A stretch of 6,687 nucleotides of DNA from an uncultured Clostridia bacterium (GCA_944388635.1 CALXJN010000117.1:1-6687); one strand, 5' to 3'; counted from the first letter of the stretch, positions 1 through 6,419 are shown. Numbers and translations are program-made. Notes: generated from the letters alone by a model not told the origin.

Positions 1-925
1 GTAATTTTTAATGGTGGAGCACTTGGAATATTAATAGATATTGGAATTACTGTATATGTCTTTTATAAAATTATAAAAAGCATCAATTCATTTGAAAAAG
101 TTGAAAATCAACTAAAAGAAATATACGAAGGAAGTAACCCAGAAAAATTAGACACAGAAGAGCTTTCAAAAGAATTTACAAATATGGCAAATTATATAAA
201 TGATATTTCAAATGGATTTGAAAATGCGATACAAGAAGGAATAAAAAGCGAGAGACTAAAAACAGAACTTATTACGAATGTATCACATGATATAAAAACA
301 CCTTTAACATCAATCATAAATTATGTAGATTTACTAAAAAGGGAAAATATAGAAAATGAAAAAGCAAAAGAATACATAGAAATACTAGAAGCAAAAGCAC
401 AAAGACTAAAAAGATTAACCGAGGATTTAGTAGAGGCGTCAAAAGTATCGTCAGGAAACGTAAAACTAAATTTAGAAAAAATAAATATAGGTGAATTAAT
501 AAATCAAACAATAGGAGAATTCGAAGATAAATTTAAAGAAGCAGGACTTGAAGTAGTTGCAAGTATGCCGAATGAAGAAATTAATATAGAAGCAGATAGT
601 AGATACATGTATAGAGTAGTTGAAAATTTATTTGGAAATATAGCAAAATATGCAGCCAAAAATTCAAGAGTATACATAGATATAAAACTAAATAATGATA
701 AAGTAAAAGTTGAAATAAAAAATGTTTCAGCAGAAAAACTTAATATAAGCACAGAAGAACTTATGCAAAGATTTGTAAGAGGAGATAAATCAAGAACAAC
801 AGAAGGAAGCGGACTTCGGATTATCAATTGCAAGAGATTTAACAAACTTACAAAAGGGAAAATTTGATATACAAATAGATGGAGATTTGTTTAAAGTAGA
901 ATTAGAATTTACAAGGTTAATGTAA
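1..925 (+). pseudogene. Sensor histidine kinase, 5'-truncated by the window and frameshifted in the G2 box
   Basis: The reading frame is open from base 1, so the true start lies upstream. Window codons 6-22 form a hydrophobic membrane segment. A HAMP-like linker follows, then a HisKA dimerisation domain with the H box NVSHDIKTPLTSI, whose phosphoacceptor His is codon 96 (bases 286-288). The HATPase_c domain has an N box, ENLFGNIAKY, near codons 207-216. Instead of a DxGxG G1 motif it reads IKNVSAEKLNIS. It then has RFVRGDKSR and EGSGL. After the Leu codon at 814-816 the frame shifts. The original frame reads 16 nonsense codons to TGA at 865-867. The +1 frame from 818 restores GLSIARDLTNLQKGK and runs 35 codons to TAA at 923-925, a normal kinase C-terminus. 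This is therefore one gene with a single-base insertion: a recent pseudogene, or a sequencing or assembly error. Taken literally, the product ends at 867 without the distal ATP-binding fold. The family is two-component membrane kinases; the partner regulator and signal are not visible. Confidence 0.85.
814..817 (+). other. Single-base insertion (frameshift) in the kinase G2 box
   Basis: The bases around this point read GGA CTT C GGA TTA. Removing C817 (or one T of 815-816) gives GGA CTT GGA TTA, Gly-Leu-Gly-Leu, the invariant core of the HATPase_c G2 box GSGLGLSIA. The site is not a homopolymer, which makes a simple slippage error less likely but does not rule out an assembly error. Confidence 0.85.
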
Positions 926-934
926 TAAAGAAAG

Positions 935-971
935 ATAGGTTTAAGAAAATAGGTTCTTAAACCTATTTTTT
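935..971 (+). terminator. Rho-independent terminator after the kinase gene
   Basis: A perfect 13-bp stem pairs ATAGGTTTAAGAA (935-947) with TTCTTAAACCTAT (954-966) around a 6-base loop. A T-run (966-971) follows directly. It begins 10 bases after the restored kinase stop codon at 925, so it isolates the kinase unit from the division genes and supports 925 rather than 867 as the original gene end. Confidence 0.9.
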
Positions 972-992
972 CAAAAAATCTAATTTAACATA

Positions 993-1021
993 TGTACTTT
1001 TTACCATTTTTTTGCTATAAT
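993..1021 (+). promoter_or_regulatory. Probable sigma-A promoter (extended -10) of the ftsQ operon
   Basis: A perfect TATAAT lies at 1016-1021, preceded by TG at 1013-1014, giving an extended -10 TGnTATAAT. The hexamer 17 bases upstream, TGTACT at 993-998, is a poor -35, so the extended -10 would have to carry recognition. Transcription would start near 1028, about 30 bases before the GTG codon. The position between a strong terminator and the first gene of a tight operon supports the call. Confidence 0.65.
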
Positions 1022-1057
1022 ATAAAAAGCTAAAAACTAAAGAAAGGAGGAGCCCAA

Positions 1058-1912
1058 GTGCCAAAAAAGAAAAGAAAAAAGAAAGACGAAGAAGAATTAA
1101 TAATTGGCTATAATACAAAAAATAAAAGGGAAAAACCTCCAAAGAAAGGTAAAGGAAAAAAGAAAAAGAAGAAATCCAAAAAGTTGAAGAAAATTTTGCT
1201 ACTAATTTTAAAAATAATATTGATAATTGGCATACTTGTAGGCATAGGCGCATTTTTATTCGTATCTCCAGTGTTTACAATTACAGAAATAAGAGTTGAA
1301 AATGAATATAAAATAAGTGAAAATACATATATAGCATTATCAGACATAAAAATTGGGCAAAATATATTTAGAATAAGCAAGTCTAAAGCTATAGAGAAAA
1401 TAAAACAAGAAAGTTATGTTGATAGTGTAGAAATAAAAAGAGAATATCCAAGCACAATAGTAATTACAGTAAATGAGAGAACGCCTAAATATATGATAGA
1501 GAAAAATGGTGGAATGTATGTATATATAGACAAAAACGGGTATAATCTTGAAACAAGCATGCAAGCACTAGATAAGCCAATTTTGAAAGGAATAGTAACA
1601 GACGTAGAAAAGTTAGAAACAGGTGCAAGGCTTGAAGAAGAAGATTTATCAAAATTTAATGATTTAATAAAAATAATAGACGGAATAGAAAGCAATAACA
1701 TAGAAGAAAAGCTAGAAAGCATAGACATAACAGATACGCACAACTATATATTAGAATTTAGCACATCAAATAAAAAAGTAATGCTAGGAGATACATCAGA
1801 GCTTAGCACTAAAATGTTATGGATAAAATATTTTATGGAAAAGACAACTGAAGCTGGAACAGTACATTTAGTAGATATAGCTAATGTATATTTTGAACCA
1901 GTAAGACAATAG
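1058..1912 (+). CDS. ftsQ: Cell division protein FtsQ/DivIB
   Basis: This is a 284-residue bitopic divisome protein. In this family the extracytoplasmic part works with FtsL and FtsB/DivIC to control septal peptidoglycan synthesis. The cytoplasmic tail is extremely basic, with 24 Lys or Arg among the first 45 residues. One membrane helix spans about 46-70. A POTRA domain follows at about 72-140 (FTITEIRVEN, then SYVDSVEIKREYPSTIVITV), and then the beta domain with YVYIDKNGYNLE, the usual FtsQ/DivIB layout. Length is normal for Firmicutes DivIB. The start is GTG at 1058, set by a strong AAAGGAGG (1043-1050) seven bases upstream; no ATG fits. It is the first gene of a four-gene operon, 23 bases before the next gene. 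The POTRA region and neighbours make the identity firm; whether to call it ftsQ or divIB is nomenclature. Confidence 0.93.
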   Translation: MPKKKRKKKDEEELIIGYNTKNKREKPPKKGKGKKKKKKSKKLKKILLLILKIILIIGILVGIGAFLFVSPVFTITEIRVENEYKISENTYIALSDIKIGQNIFRISKSKAIEKIKQESYVDSVEIKREYPSTIVITVNERTPKYMIEKNGGMYVYIDKNGYNLETSMQALDKPILKGIVTDVEKLETGARLEEEDLSKFNDLIKIIDGIESNNIEEKLESIDITDTHNYILEFSTSNKKVMLGDTSELSTKMLWIKYFMEKTTEAGTVHLVDIANVYFEPVRQ

Positions 1913-1935
1913 ATGAGAAAGGATGATTATATAAA

Positions 1936-2667
1936 GTGAATGATAAAATAAAAATTGCAATTACAATTGGAATTATGTGTATGCTTCTTACATGTGCTAT
2001 TTTAATCCAATTACATACAATCAAAGAAGCAACACAAATTGTCGGAACTACATATGCAGAAGAGAGTCTAAAGGATGAGGTTCTAAGATGGAAAGAAAAC
2101 TACGAAGCGTTATACGAAGATTTAGAAGAAGCAGAAAAAGAACTAGAAAAAGTAAGACAAGAAATGTTATCAGATAATAGTAGAGGTACAGAACTTGAAA
2201 CTGAACTAGCAGAAGCAAATAAACTTTTAGGGTTAACAGAACTTAATGGAAGAGGAGTAATAGTTACACTATCAGATAACGAAGAAGTTACAGCAAAAGA
2301 CTTAGGAATAGAAGACGATATAAGCAAATATTTAATACATAATAATGATGTAATAAACATAGTAAATGAGCTATTTAATGCAGGAGCAGAAGCAATTTCA
2401 ATAAACGGACAAAGAATAATTACAACAACCGCAATAGATTGTGTCGGCTCAGTTGTAACTATAAATGGGGAAAAGGTAAGTTCACCATTTAAAATATCAG
2501 CAATAGGCAATCCAGAAAGTTTATCAGGTATTGCAAGGCCAGGTGGGTATTTTGAAGTGATAAACTCAACAGGAGGAATTGCAACAATAGAAAAATCAAA
2601 CAATGTAACAGTTGCAAAATATAGTGGAACAATTACAGCAGAACATATGACTACAATAGAAGATTAA
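1936..2667 (+). CDS. ylxW: DUF881 membrane-anchored coiled-coil protein, YlxW-like
   Basis: This 243-residue protein is DUF881 by sequence pattern and gene order. It has a membrane helix at 7-27, so it is probably anchored N-in, C-out. A charged heptad-rich coiled coil covers about 42-98 (WKENYEALYEDLEEAEKEL). The DUF881 globular core spans about 99-235, with GRGVIVTLSD, HNNDVINIVNELFNAGAEAI, SINGQRI and FKISAIGNPESL. The GTG start at 1936 is supported because the same frame has a stop at 1924-1926 and no ATG is available. Its ribosome site AAAGGA (1918-1923) is 12 bases away, looser than its neighbours. In Bacillus subtilis the same position, after divIB, is occupied by ylxW. The molecular function of DUF881 is not established; a role in division is inferred from linkage. 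The symbol is assigned by position, since this protein and the next are paralogues. Confidence 0.85.
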   Translation: MNDKIKIAITIGIMCMLLTCAILIQLHTIKEATQIVGTTYAEESLKDEVLRWKENYEALYEDLEEAEKELEKVRQEMLSDNSRGTELETELAEANKLLGLTELNGRGVIVTLSDNEEVTAKDLGIEDDISKYLIHNNDVINIVNELFNAGAEAISINGQRIITTTAIDCVGSVVTINGEKVSSPFKISAIGNPESLSGIARPGGYFEVINSTGGIATIEKSNNVTVAKYSGTITAEHMTTIED

Positions 2668-2682
2668 GAAAGGAGATAGCAA

Positions 2683-3390
2683 ATGGATAAAAGTAAAATT
2701 ACAGTTGCAATAGTACTTGGGATAATGAGCTTTATGATGATATATGTAATTCTAATACAATTTAATATTGTTGAAGAATATGACGGCGAAGAGATAGAAC
2801 TTATGAGAGAAACAGAACTAAAAGAAACACTTGCAACTTATAAAGAAAGATATGAAGAAACAGCAAATGAAATAAATAGTACAGTAAATAGAATACAAGA
2901 ATATAAAGCAGATGAAAAATCAGAAGAAGACGCACTTGCTCTTTTGGAAGAAGAAGTTGAACAAGCAAACATGCTCCTTGGAAAAACAGATGTAAAAGGA
3001 GAAGGCGTAATTATTACAATGGAAAATACATCCAATAATAGCGAAGGAGAAGTAATGACAGTTAATACAGCTGACTTAATAAATTTAATGAACGAATTAA
3101 AACTTGCTGGAGCGGAAGCGATATCTATAAATGGAGAAAGAATTGTTTCAAATAGTGATATCTTCGGAGTTGGAAACTTTATATATATAAATGGACAAAG
3201 AACAACTGCACCTTACGAAATAAAAGTAATAGGAGATAGAAAATATCTTGAAAGTGCCTTAAACATTAAGGGCGGTTATATTGATGTCTATACTTTAAAT
3301 GGATATAACATAAAAATGGAACCAAGAGATGATATAATTATTGGAAAATATGAAGGGGAAATGACATTAGAATACGTAAAAGAAAAATAA
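2683..3390 (+). CDS. ylxX: DUF881 membrane-anchored coiled-coil protein, YlxX-like
   Basis: This 235-residue paralogue of the preceding gene has the same plan: an N-terminal membrane helix at about 7-27, a coiled coil at about 38-98, then the DUF881 core. Matching blocks are GEGVIITMEN, NLMNELKLAGAEAISINGER, FIYINGQR, YEIKVIGDRKYLESAL and IIIGKYEGEMTLEYV. It lacks most of the loop that precedes the HNND motif in its neighbour, so the core is shorter. The ATG start has AAAGGAG (2669-2675) seven bases upstream and follows the previous stop by 15 bases, so the two are probably translationally coupled. The pair most likely arose by tandem duplication, an arrangement also known from Bacillus subtilis (ylxW-ylxX). 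The extracytoplasmic coiled coils would allow homo- or heterodimers; that is inference. Confidence 0.85.
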   Translation: MDKSKITVAIVLGIMSFMMIYVILIQFNIVEEYDGEEIELMRETELKETLATYKERYEETANEINSTVNRIQEYKADEKSEEDALALLEEEVEQANMLLGKTDVKGEGVIITMENTSNNSEGEVMTVNTADLINLMNELKLAGAEAISINGERIVSNSDIFGVGNFIYINGQRTTAPYEIKVIGDRKYLESALNIKGGYIDVYTLNGYNIKMEPRDDIIIGKYEGEMTLEYVKEK

Positions 3391-3409
3391 TTTTTACAAG
3401 GAGGAAAAG

Positions 3410-3790
3410 ATGATAGTATTAGCAATAGTAATAGGATGCCTAATAGGTATAATTTTTGGAGTAAATGCTCCAGCAATTTCGTACATATATTCAGATTATT
3501 TAGCAATATCAATTATTGCAGCTTTAGACTCTGTATTTGGGGGAATAACAGCAACATTAAAAGAAAATTTTGATTTCAAAGTATTTGTAACAGGTTTTTT
3601 TGGTAATGCAATTTTATCAATGCTATTAACATTGCTTGGAAACAAATTAAATGTTGATATATATTTAGCAGCAATAGTTGTTTTTGTTGGAAGAATGTTC
3701 AATAATCTAACAATAATAAGAAGATTTTATCTAGAAAAATGGAATAAAATGAAAGAGCAAAAAAAGGCAGAAAATCAGACAGAAAAGTAG
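3410..3790 (+). CDS. sbp: Small basic membrane protein Sbp (DUF1290)
   Basis: This 126-residue integral membrane protein matches Sbp/DUF1290 in length, pattern and position before ftsA. Four hydrophobic stretches can be seen, at about 1-19, 30-48, 57-79 and 83-100. Family-typical blocks are SDYLAISIIAALDSVFGGI, FVTGFFGNAILSMLL and VFVGRMFNNLTIIRRFYLEKW. The tail is hydrophilic and lysine-rich, consistent with a cytoplasmic C-terminus. The ATG at 3410 is set by AAGGAGG (3398-3404) five bases upstream, 19 bases after the ylxX stop. It is the last gene of the ftsQ operon and is followed by a terminator. The biochemical function is unknown; conserved linkage to divIB, ylxWX, ftsA and ftsZ suggests a division or envelope role. 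Confidence 0.9.
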   Translation: MIVLAIVIGCLIGIIFGVNAPAISYIYSDYLAISIIAALDSVFGGITATLKENFDFKVFVTGFFGNAILSMLLTLLGNKLNVDIYLAAIVVFVGRMFNNLTIIRRFYLEKWNKMKEQKKAENQTEK

Positions 3791-3817
3791 GAAAAATGTC
3801 GAAGATAAAATAAGTTA

Positions 3818-3858
3818 AAAAGCTAATGTCTTAGGCATTTAAGGCATTGGCCTTTTTT
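3818..3858 (+). terminator. Rho-independent terminator after sbp
   Basis: The left arm AAAAGCTAATGTCTTA (3818-3833) pairs with TAAGGCATTGGCCTTTT (3840-3856), with two G-U pairs and one bulged G, around a 6-base loop (3834-3839). A run of six T lies at 3853-3858. It starts 28 bases after the sbp stop and would separate the ftsQ-sbp operon from ftsA-ftsZ, at least partly. Confidence 0.82.
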
Positions 3859-3866
3859 AATAAAGA

Positions 3867-3920
3867 TATAACAAAACTATTACAAAATTATTACAAAAAT
3901 ATTACAAATTCTATTGACAT
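3867..3920 (+). repeat. Four tandem 11-bp repeats (TATTACAAAAT type) upstream of ftsA
   Basis: Units start at 3867 (TATAACAAAAC), 3878 (TATTACAAAAT), 3889 (TATTACAAAAA) and 3900 (TATTACAAATT). A fifth degenerate copy, TATTGACAT, begins at 3912, one base out of phase, and contains the -35 box. The spacing is close to one helical turn and the array abuts the promoter. Eleven-base direct repeats of this TTACA kind are typical binding arrays of OmpR/PhoB-family response regulators. Phased A-tracts acting as an UP element or as curved DNA are the alternative. Confidence 0.75.
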
Positions 3921-3942
3921 TTTTTGCAAAATATTATATCCT
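3914..3942 (+). promoter_or_regulatory. ftsA: Probable sigma-A promoter of ftsA-ftsZ
   Basis: A perfect -35 TTGACA lies at 3914-3919. With a 17-base spacer the -10 would be TATCCT (3937-3942, four of six matches). TATATC at 3935-3940 with a 15-base spacer is the alternative. Transcription would start near 3947-3949, leaving a leader of about 100 bases before ftsA. It sits between the sbp terminator and ftsA, where a promoter is needed. The -35 call is firm and the exact -10 is not. Confidence 0.7.
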
Positions 3943-3973
3943 TATTTAGTAGAAAATTCCGACTAAATAAGGA
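3939..3973 (+). promoter_or_regulatory. 12-bp inverted repeat at the ftsA transcription start
   Basis: TCCTTATTTAGT (3939-3950) is perfectly complementary to ACTAAATAAGGA (3962-3973), separated by 11 bases. It overlaps the predicted -10 and start site. No T-run follows, so it is not a terminator. It could be an operator for a dimeric repressor, or, if transcription begins at its left edge, a hairpin near the 5' end of the ftsA mRNA that affects stability. Confidence 0.65.
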
Positions 3974-4036
3974 ATAAATTTAAGCCAAAAATGTTTAAAT
4001 AAAATTTGTTTAGTATGAGAAAAAATCTAAAAAAAT

Positions 4037-4041
4037 GGAGG
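4037..4041 (+). promoter_or_regulatory. ftsA: Ribosome binding site that sets the ftsA start
   Basis: GGAGG lies eight bases before TTG at 4050. The in-frame ATG at 4035-4037 overlaps this site and has only A-rich sequence upstream without purine-rich GGAGG character, so it is unlikely to be the initiator. Every other intact gene in the window has a recognisable ribosome site upstream of its start. Confidence 0.75.
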
Positions 4042-4049
4042 AATTAAAA

Positions 4050-5279
4050 TTGGCAATAGGTGATATAATTGTTGGCTTAGATATTGGGACTTCTAAAGTA
4101 TCCGCTATTGTTGGAGAGGTAAATAATTTTAGTCAAATAGAGATAATTTCTCAAACAAAGTGCAAATGTCATGGAATACAAAAAGGAAAAATCGTTGATG
4201 AAGATGACATAAGCTTATCAATAGCCAAAACAATTCAAGATGCTGAAGATGAAGCCAATTTGAAGATACACTCTGCTTATGTTACAGTTCCAGGTAAATA
4301 CATTACAATCGTTCAAAACAGTATTATCAAGGAAGTGAAGGACAAATATGCAGGAATATCAGTAAAAGACGTTGGTGCGAGTATAATGCAAATCAAGGAC
4401 ATAGAAATACCAGAAGGCAAAGCAATTATAGATATTGTCCCTGAAAATTTCATATTAGATAATGGAGAAATAGTTCAAGATCCTGTTGGTTGTTTAAGTT
4501 CAAATTTTACTATACAAGCTCAAATAATATTAGTAGATAAAGAATATATGAAAAAAATGAGTTCAATATTTAAAAAAGCAGGAATAGAACTAGACGGAAT
4601 GGTCCCAACAACTCTAGCAGAAAGAAATTTAGTTCTAGATAGAAATGAATTAAATGACAATGTAATGCTTTTAGATATAGGAGCAGGAAACACAGAAATA
4701 GGTGTATTTGAAGGTAACAAATTTGTATATACAAATACAATACCTCTAGGTGGAGACACAATAAAAAGAGACATAGAGTTAGTATTAAATATATCAGAAG
4801 AAGAAGCAGACAAACTTAAGAGACAATATGGACTAGCCTTAAAATCATTTATAGATAACGACAATGATATATTTTTAAATACATATAAAGGGGAACCAAA
4901 AAATAAGACAATAAAGAGTTCTGAACTTATAGAAATAATAGAAGCAAGAATTGAAGAAATGTTTTCTTTAGTAAATAGAGACATTATAAATCAAGGTATT
5001 AAGCAAAGAATCAATAATGTAATTTTGACAGGACAAGGAATAACAAACATAAATAAAAGCGATGTAGCAGGAAAAATTGCATTAAATATACCTGTAAAAA
5101 TTTCAACTGGAAGACTTGTAAGCACAATAAAACCAAGTTTTAGAACAGCGTATGCTTTGGTAAGGTATGTTGCATCAAAGCCATTTTCTAAATCCGTATC
5201 AAGCACAATAGATGTTACAACAGATGAAAACATCTTTAAAACAATAATAGAAAGAATAAAAGAATTTTTTTATAGTTAA
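4050..5279 (+). CDS. ftsA: Cell division protein FtsA
   Basis: FtsA is the actin-like ATPase that tethers FtsZ filaments to the membrane. From TTG 4050 it is 409 residues. Phosphate-1 is VGLDIGTSKVSAIVGE at 8-23. The FtsA-specific 1C subdomain covers roughly 75-155. Phosphate-2 is LLDIGAGNTEIGVFE at 207-221, followed by the family block LGGDTIKRDIELV at 233-245. The adenosine motif is ILTGQGITNI at 325-334, with Gln where many FtsA have Gly. The last 18 residues (about 392-409, IFKTIIERIKEFFYS) form an amphipathic helix of the membrane-targeting kind. An in-frame ATG at 4035 would add five residues (MEELK), but it overlaps the GGAGG that serves the TTG. It has its own promoter region and is followed by ftsZ after 21 bases, so the two are co-transcribed. 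Identity is certain; the start is likely but not proven. Confidence 0.93.
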   Translation: MAIGDIIVGLDIGTSKVSAIVGEVNNFSQIEIISQTKCKCHGIQKGKIVDEDDISLSIAKTIQDAEDEANLKIHSAYVTVPGKYITIVQNSIIKEVKDKYAGISVKDVGASIMQIKDIEIPEGKAIIDIVPENFILDNGEIVQDPVGCLSSNFTIQAQIILVDKEYMKKMSSIFKKAGIELDGMVPTTLAERNLVLDRNELNDNVMLLDIGAGNTEIGVFEGNKFVYTNTIPLGGDTIKRDIELVLNISEEEADKLKRQYGLALKSFIDNDNDIFLNTYKGEPKNKTIKSSELIEIIEARIEEMFSLVNRDIINQGIKQRINNVILTGQGITNINKSDVAGKIALNIPVKISTGRLVSTIKPSFRTAYALVRYVASKPFSKSVSSTIDVTTDENIFKTIIERIKEFFYS

Positions 5280-5300
5280 GGTTAAGGGAGGAACAATAGT

Positions 5301-6419
5301 ATGTTAGGTTATGATGAAATGGACAAAAGTATGGATGAAAACGCAATAATAAAAGTAATAGGTGTAGGTGGAGCAGGAAACAATGCTGTAAACAGAATGA
5401 TAGCAAGTGGAATAAAAGGCGTAGAATTCATATCTGTAAATACAGATAGACAAGCTCTTAAAACATCAAATGCAAGCACAAAGATTCAAATAGGAGAAAA
5501 AGTAACAAGAGGACTAGGAGCAGGAGCAAACCCAGATATAGGAGCACAATCAGCAGAAGAAAATAAGACTGAAATAGCAGAAGCCCTAAGAGGAGCTGAC
5601 ATGGTATTTGTTACAGCTGGAATGGGAGGAGGAACAGGAACAGGAGCCGCTCCAGTAGTTGCAAGTGCAGCAAAGGAAATGGGAATACTTACAATAGGAG
5701 TTGTAACAAAACCATTTACATTTGAAGGAAAGAAAAGATTAGCACAAGCAGAAAGAGGAATAGAAAGTTTAAAAGGAAAAGTAGATGCATTAGTTGTAAT
5801 ACCAAACGATAAACTATTACAAATAATTGATAGAAAGACATCAATGGTAGACGCATTTATAGTAGCTGACGATGTATTAAGACAAGGGGTACAAGGTATA
5901 TCAGACTTAATAGCAAACCCAGGACTTGTAAACTTAGACTTTGCCGATGTTAAAACAATAATGTTAAATACAGGTATGGCACATATGGGAGTTGGAAGAG
6001 CAACAGGAGAAAATAGAGCAGAAGACGCAGCTAAACAAGCAATACAAAGCCCATTATTAGAAACATCAATTGAAGGAGCAAGAGGCGTAATTATAAACAT
6101 AACAGGTTCAAGTAGCTTAGGATTACAAGAAATTAATACAGCAGCAGAACTTGTACAAAGAAGCGTTGATCCAGAAGCAAATATTATTTTTGGTACAGCA
6201 ATAGATGAATCATTAGAAGACGAAATTGTTATAACAGTTATTGCGACTGGATTTGACAAAGATAGACCAACAACAAATATGGGAGTAGAACAAATAGTAT
6301 CAAAACCATGGGATAAAAAGATTACATCTATACCAACATCTGGAGAAAGTACAAATCCAAGTTCACAAGACTTAGACATACCATCATTCCTTAGAAAAAA
6401 TAAAGGATTAAATAAATAA
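5301..6419 (+). CDS. ftsZ: Cell division GTPase FtsZ
   Basis: FtsZ is the tubulin-like GTPase that assembles the Z-ring and positions septal wall synthesis. This copy has 372 residues, full length. After a short N-terminal extension, the nucleotide-binding domain begins with KVIGVGGAGNNAVNRM (18-33). The tubulin signature GGGTGTG is at 109-115. The catalytic T7 loop NLDFADVKTIM is at 211-221, with Asp213 and Asp216 completing the active site of the neighbouring subunit. The C-terminal domain follows to about 318. A short, variable linker leads to the conserved C-terminal peptide DIPSFLRKNK (359-368), which binds FtsA. The ATG at 5301 has AGGGAGG (5285-5291) nine bases upstream. No hallmark residue is missing, so it should be active. 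Confidence 0.98.
   Translation: MLGYDEMDKSMDENAIIKVIGVGGAGNNAVNRMIASGIKGVEFISVNTDRQALKTSNASTKIQIGEKVTRGLGAGANPDIGAQSAEENKTEIAEALRGADMVFVTAGMGGGTGTGAAPVVASAAKEMGILTIGVVTKPFTFEGKKRLAQAERGIESLKGKVDALVVIPNDKLLQIIDRKTSMVDAFIVADDVLRQGVQGISDLIANPGLVNLDFADVKTIMLNTGMAHMGVGRATGENRAEDAAKQAIQSPLLETSIEGARGVIINITGSSSLGLQEINTAAELVQRSVDPEANIIFGTAIDESLEDEIVITVIATGFDKDRPTTNMGVEQIVSKPWDKKITSIPTSGESTNPSSQDLDIPSFLRKNKGLNK

Noticed and set aside
935..966. Kinase terminator hairpin as a regulator operator for ftsQ
   Set aside because: It is a perfect stem with a short loop directly followed by a T-run, placed just after a gene end. Termination explains all of it, and the ftsQ promoter elements lie well downstream.
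2100..2603. Minus-strand open frame of 167 codons across the first DUF881 gene
   Set aside because: It is Ser-rich shadow translation opposite a well-supported coding gene with a proper operon position, with no domain of its own.
3867..3910. Possible short CRISPR-like array, because of regularly spaced repeats
   Set aside because: The units are only 11 bases, directly adjacent, and have no spacers. They sit against a promoter, so a regulatory array or A-tract is the better reading.
3974..4034. Possible riboswitch in the ftsA leader
   Set aside because: Beyond the 12-bp dyad the leader is almost pure A and T, with only weak short inverted repeats and no recognisable aptamer core.
5486..6379. 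Long open frame (297 codons) on the minus strand across ftsZ
   Set aside because: It is the antisense shadow of the highly conserved ftsZ gene. It arises from that gene's codon use, its translation matches nothing recognisable, and no ribosome site was seen for it.
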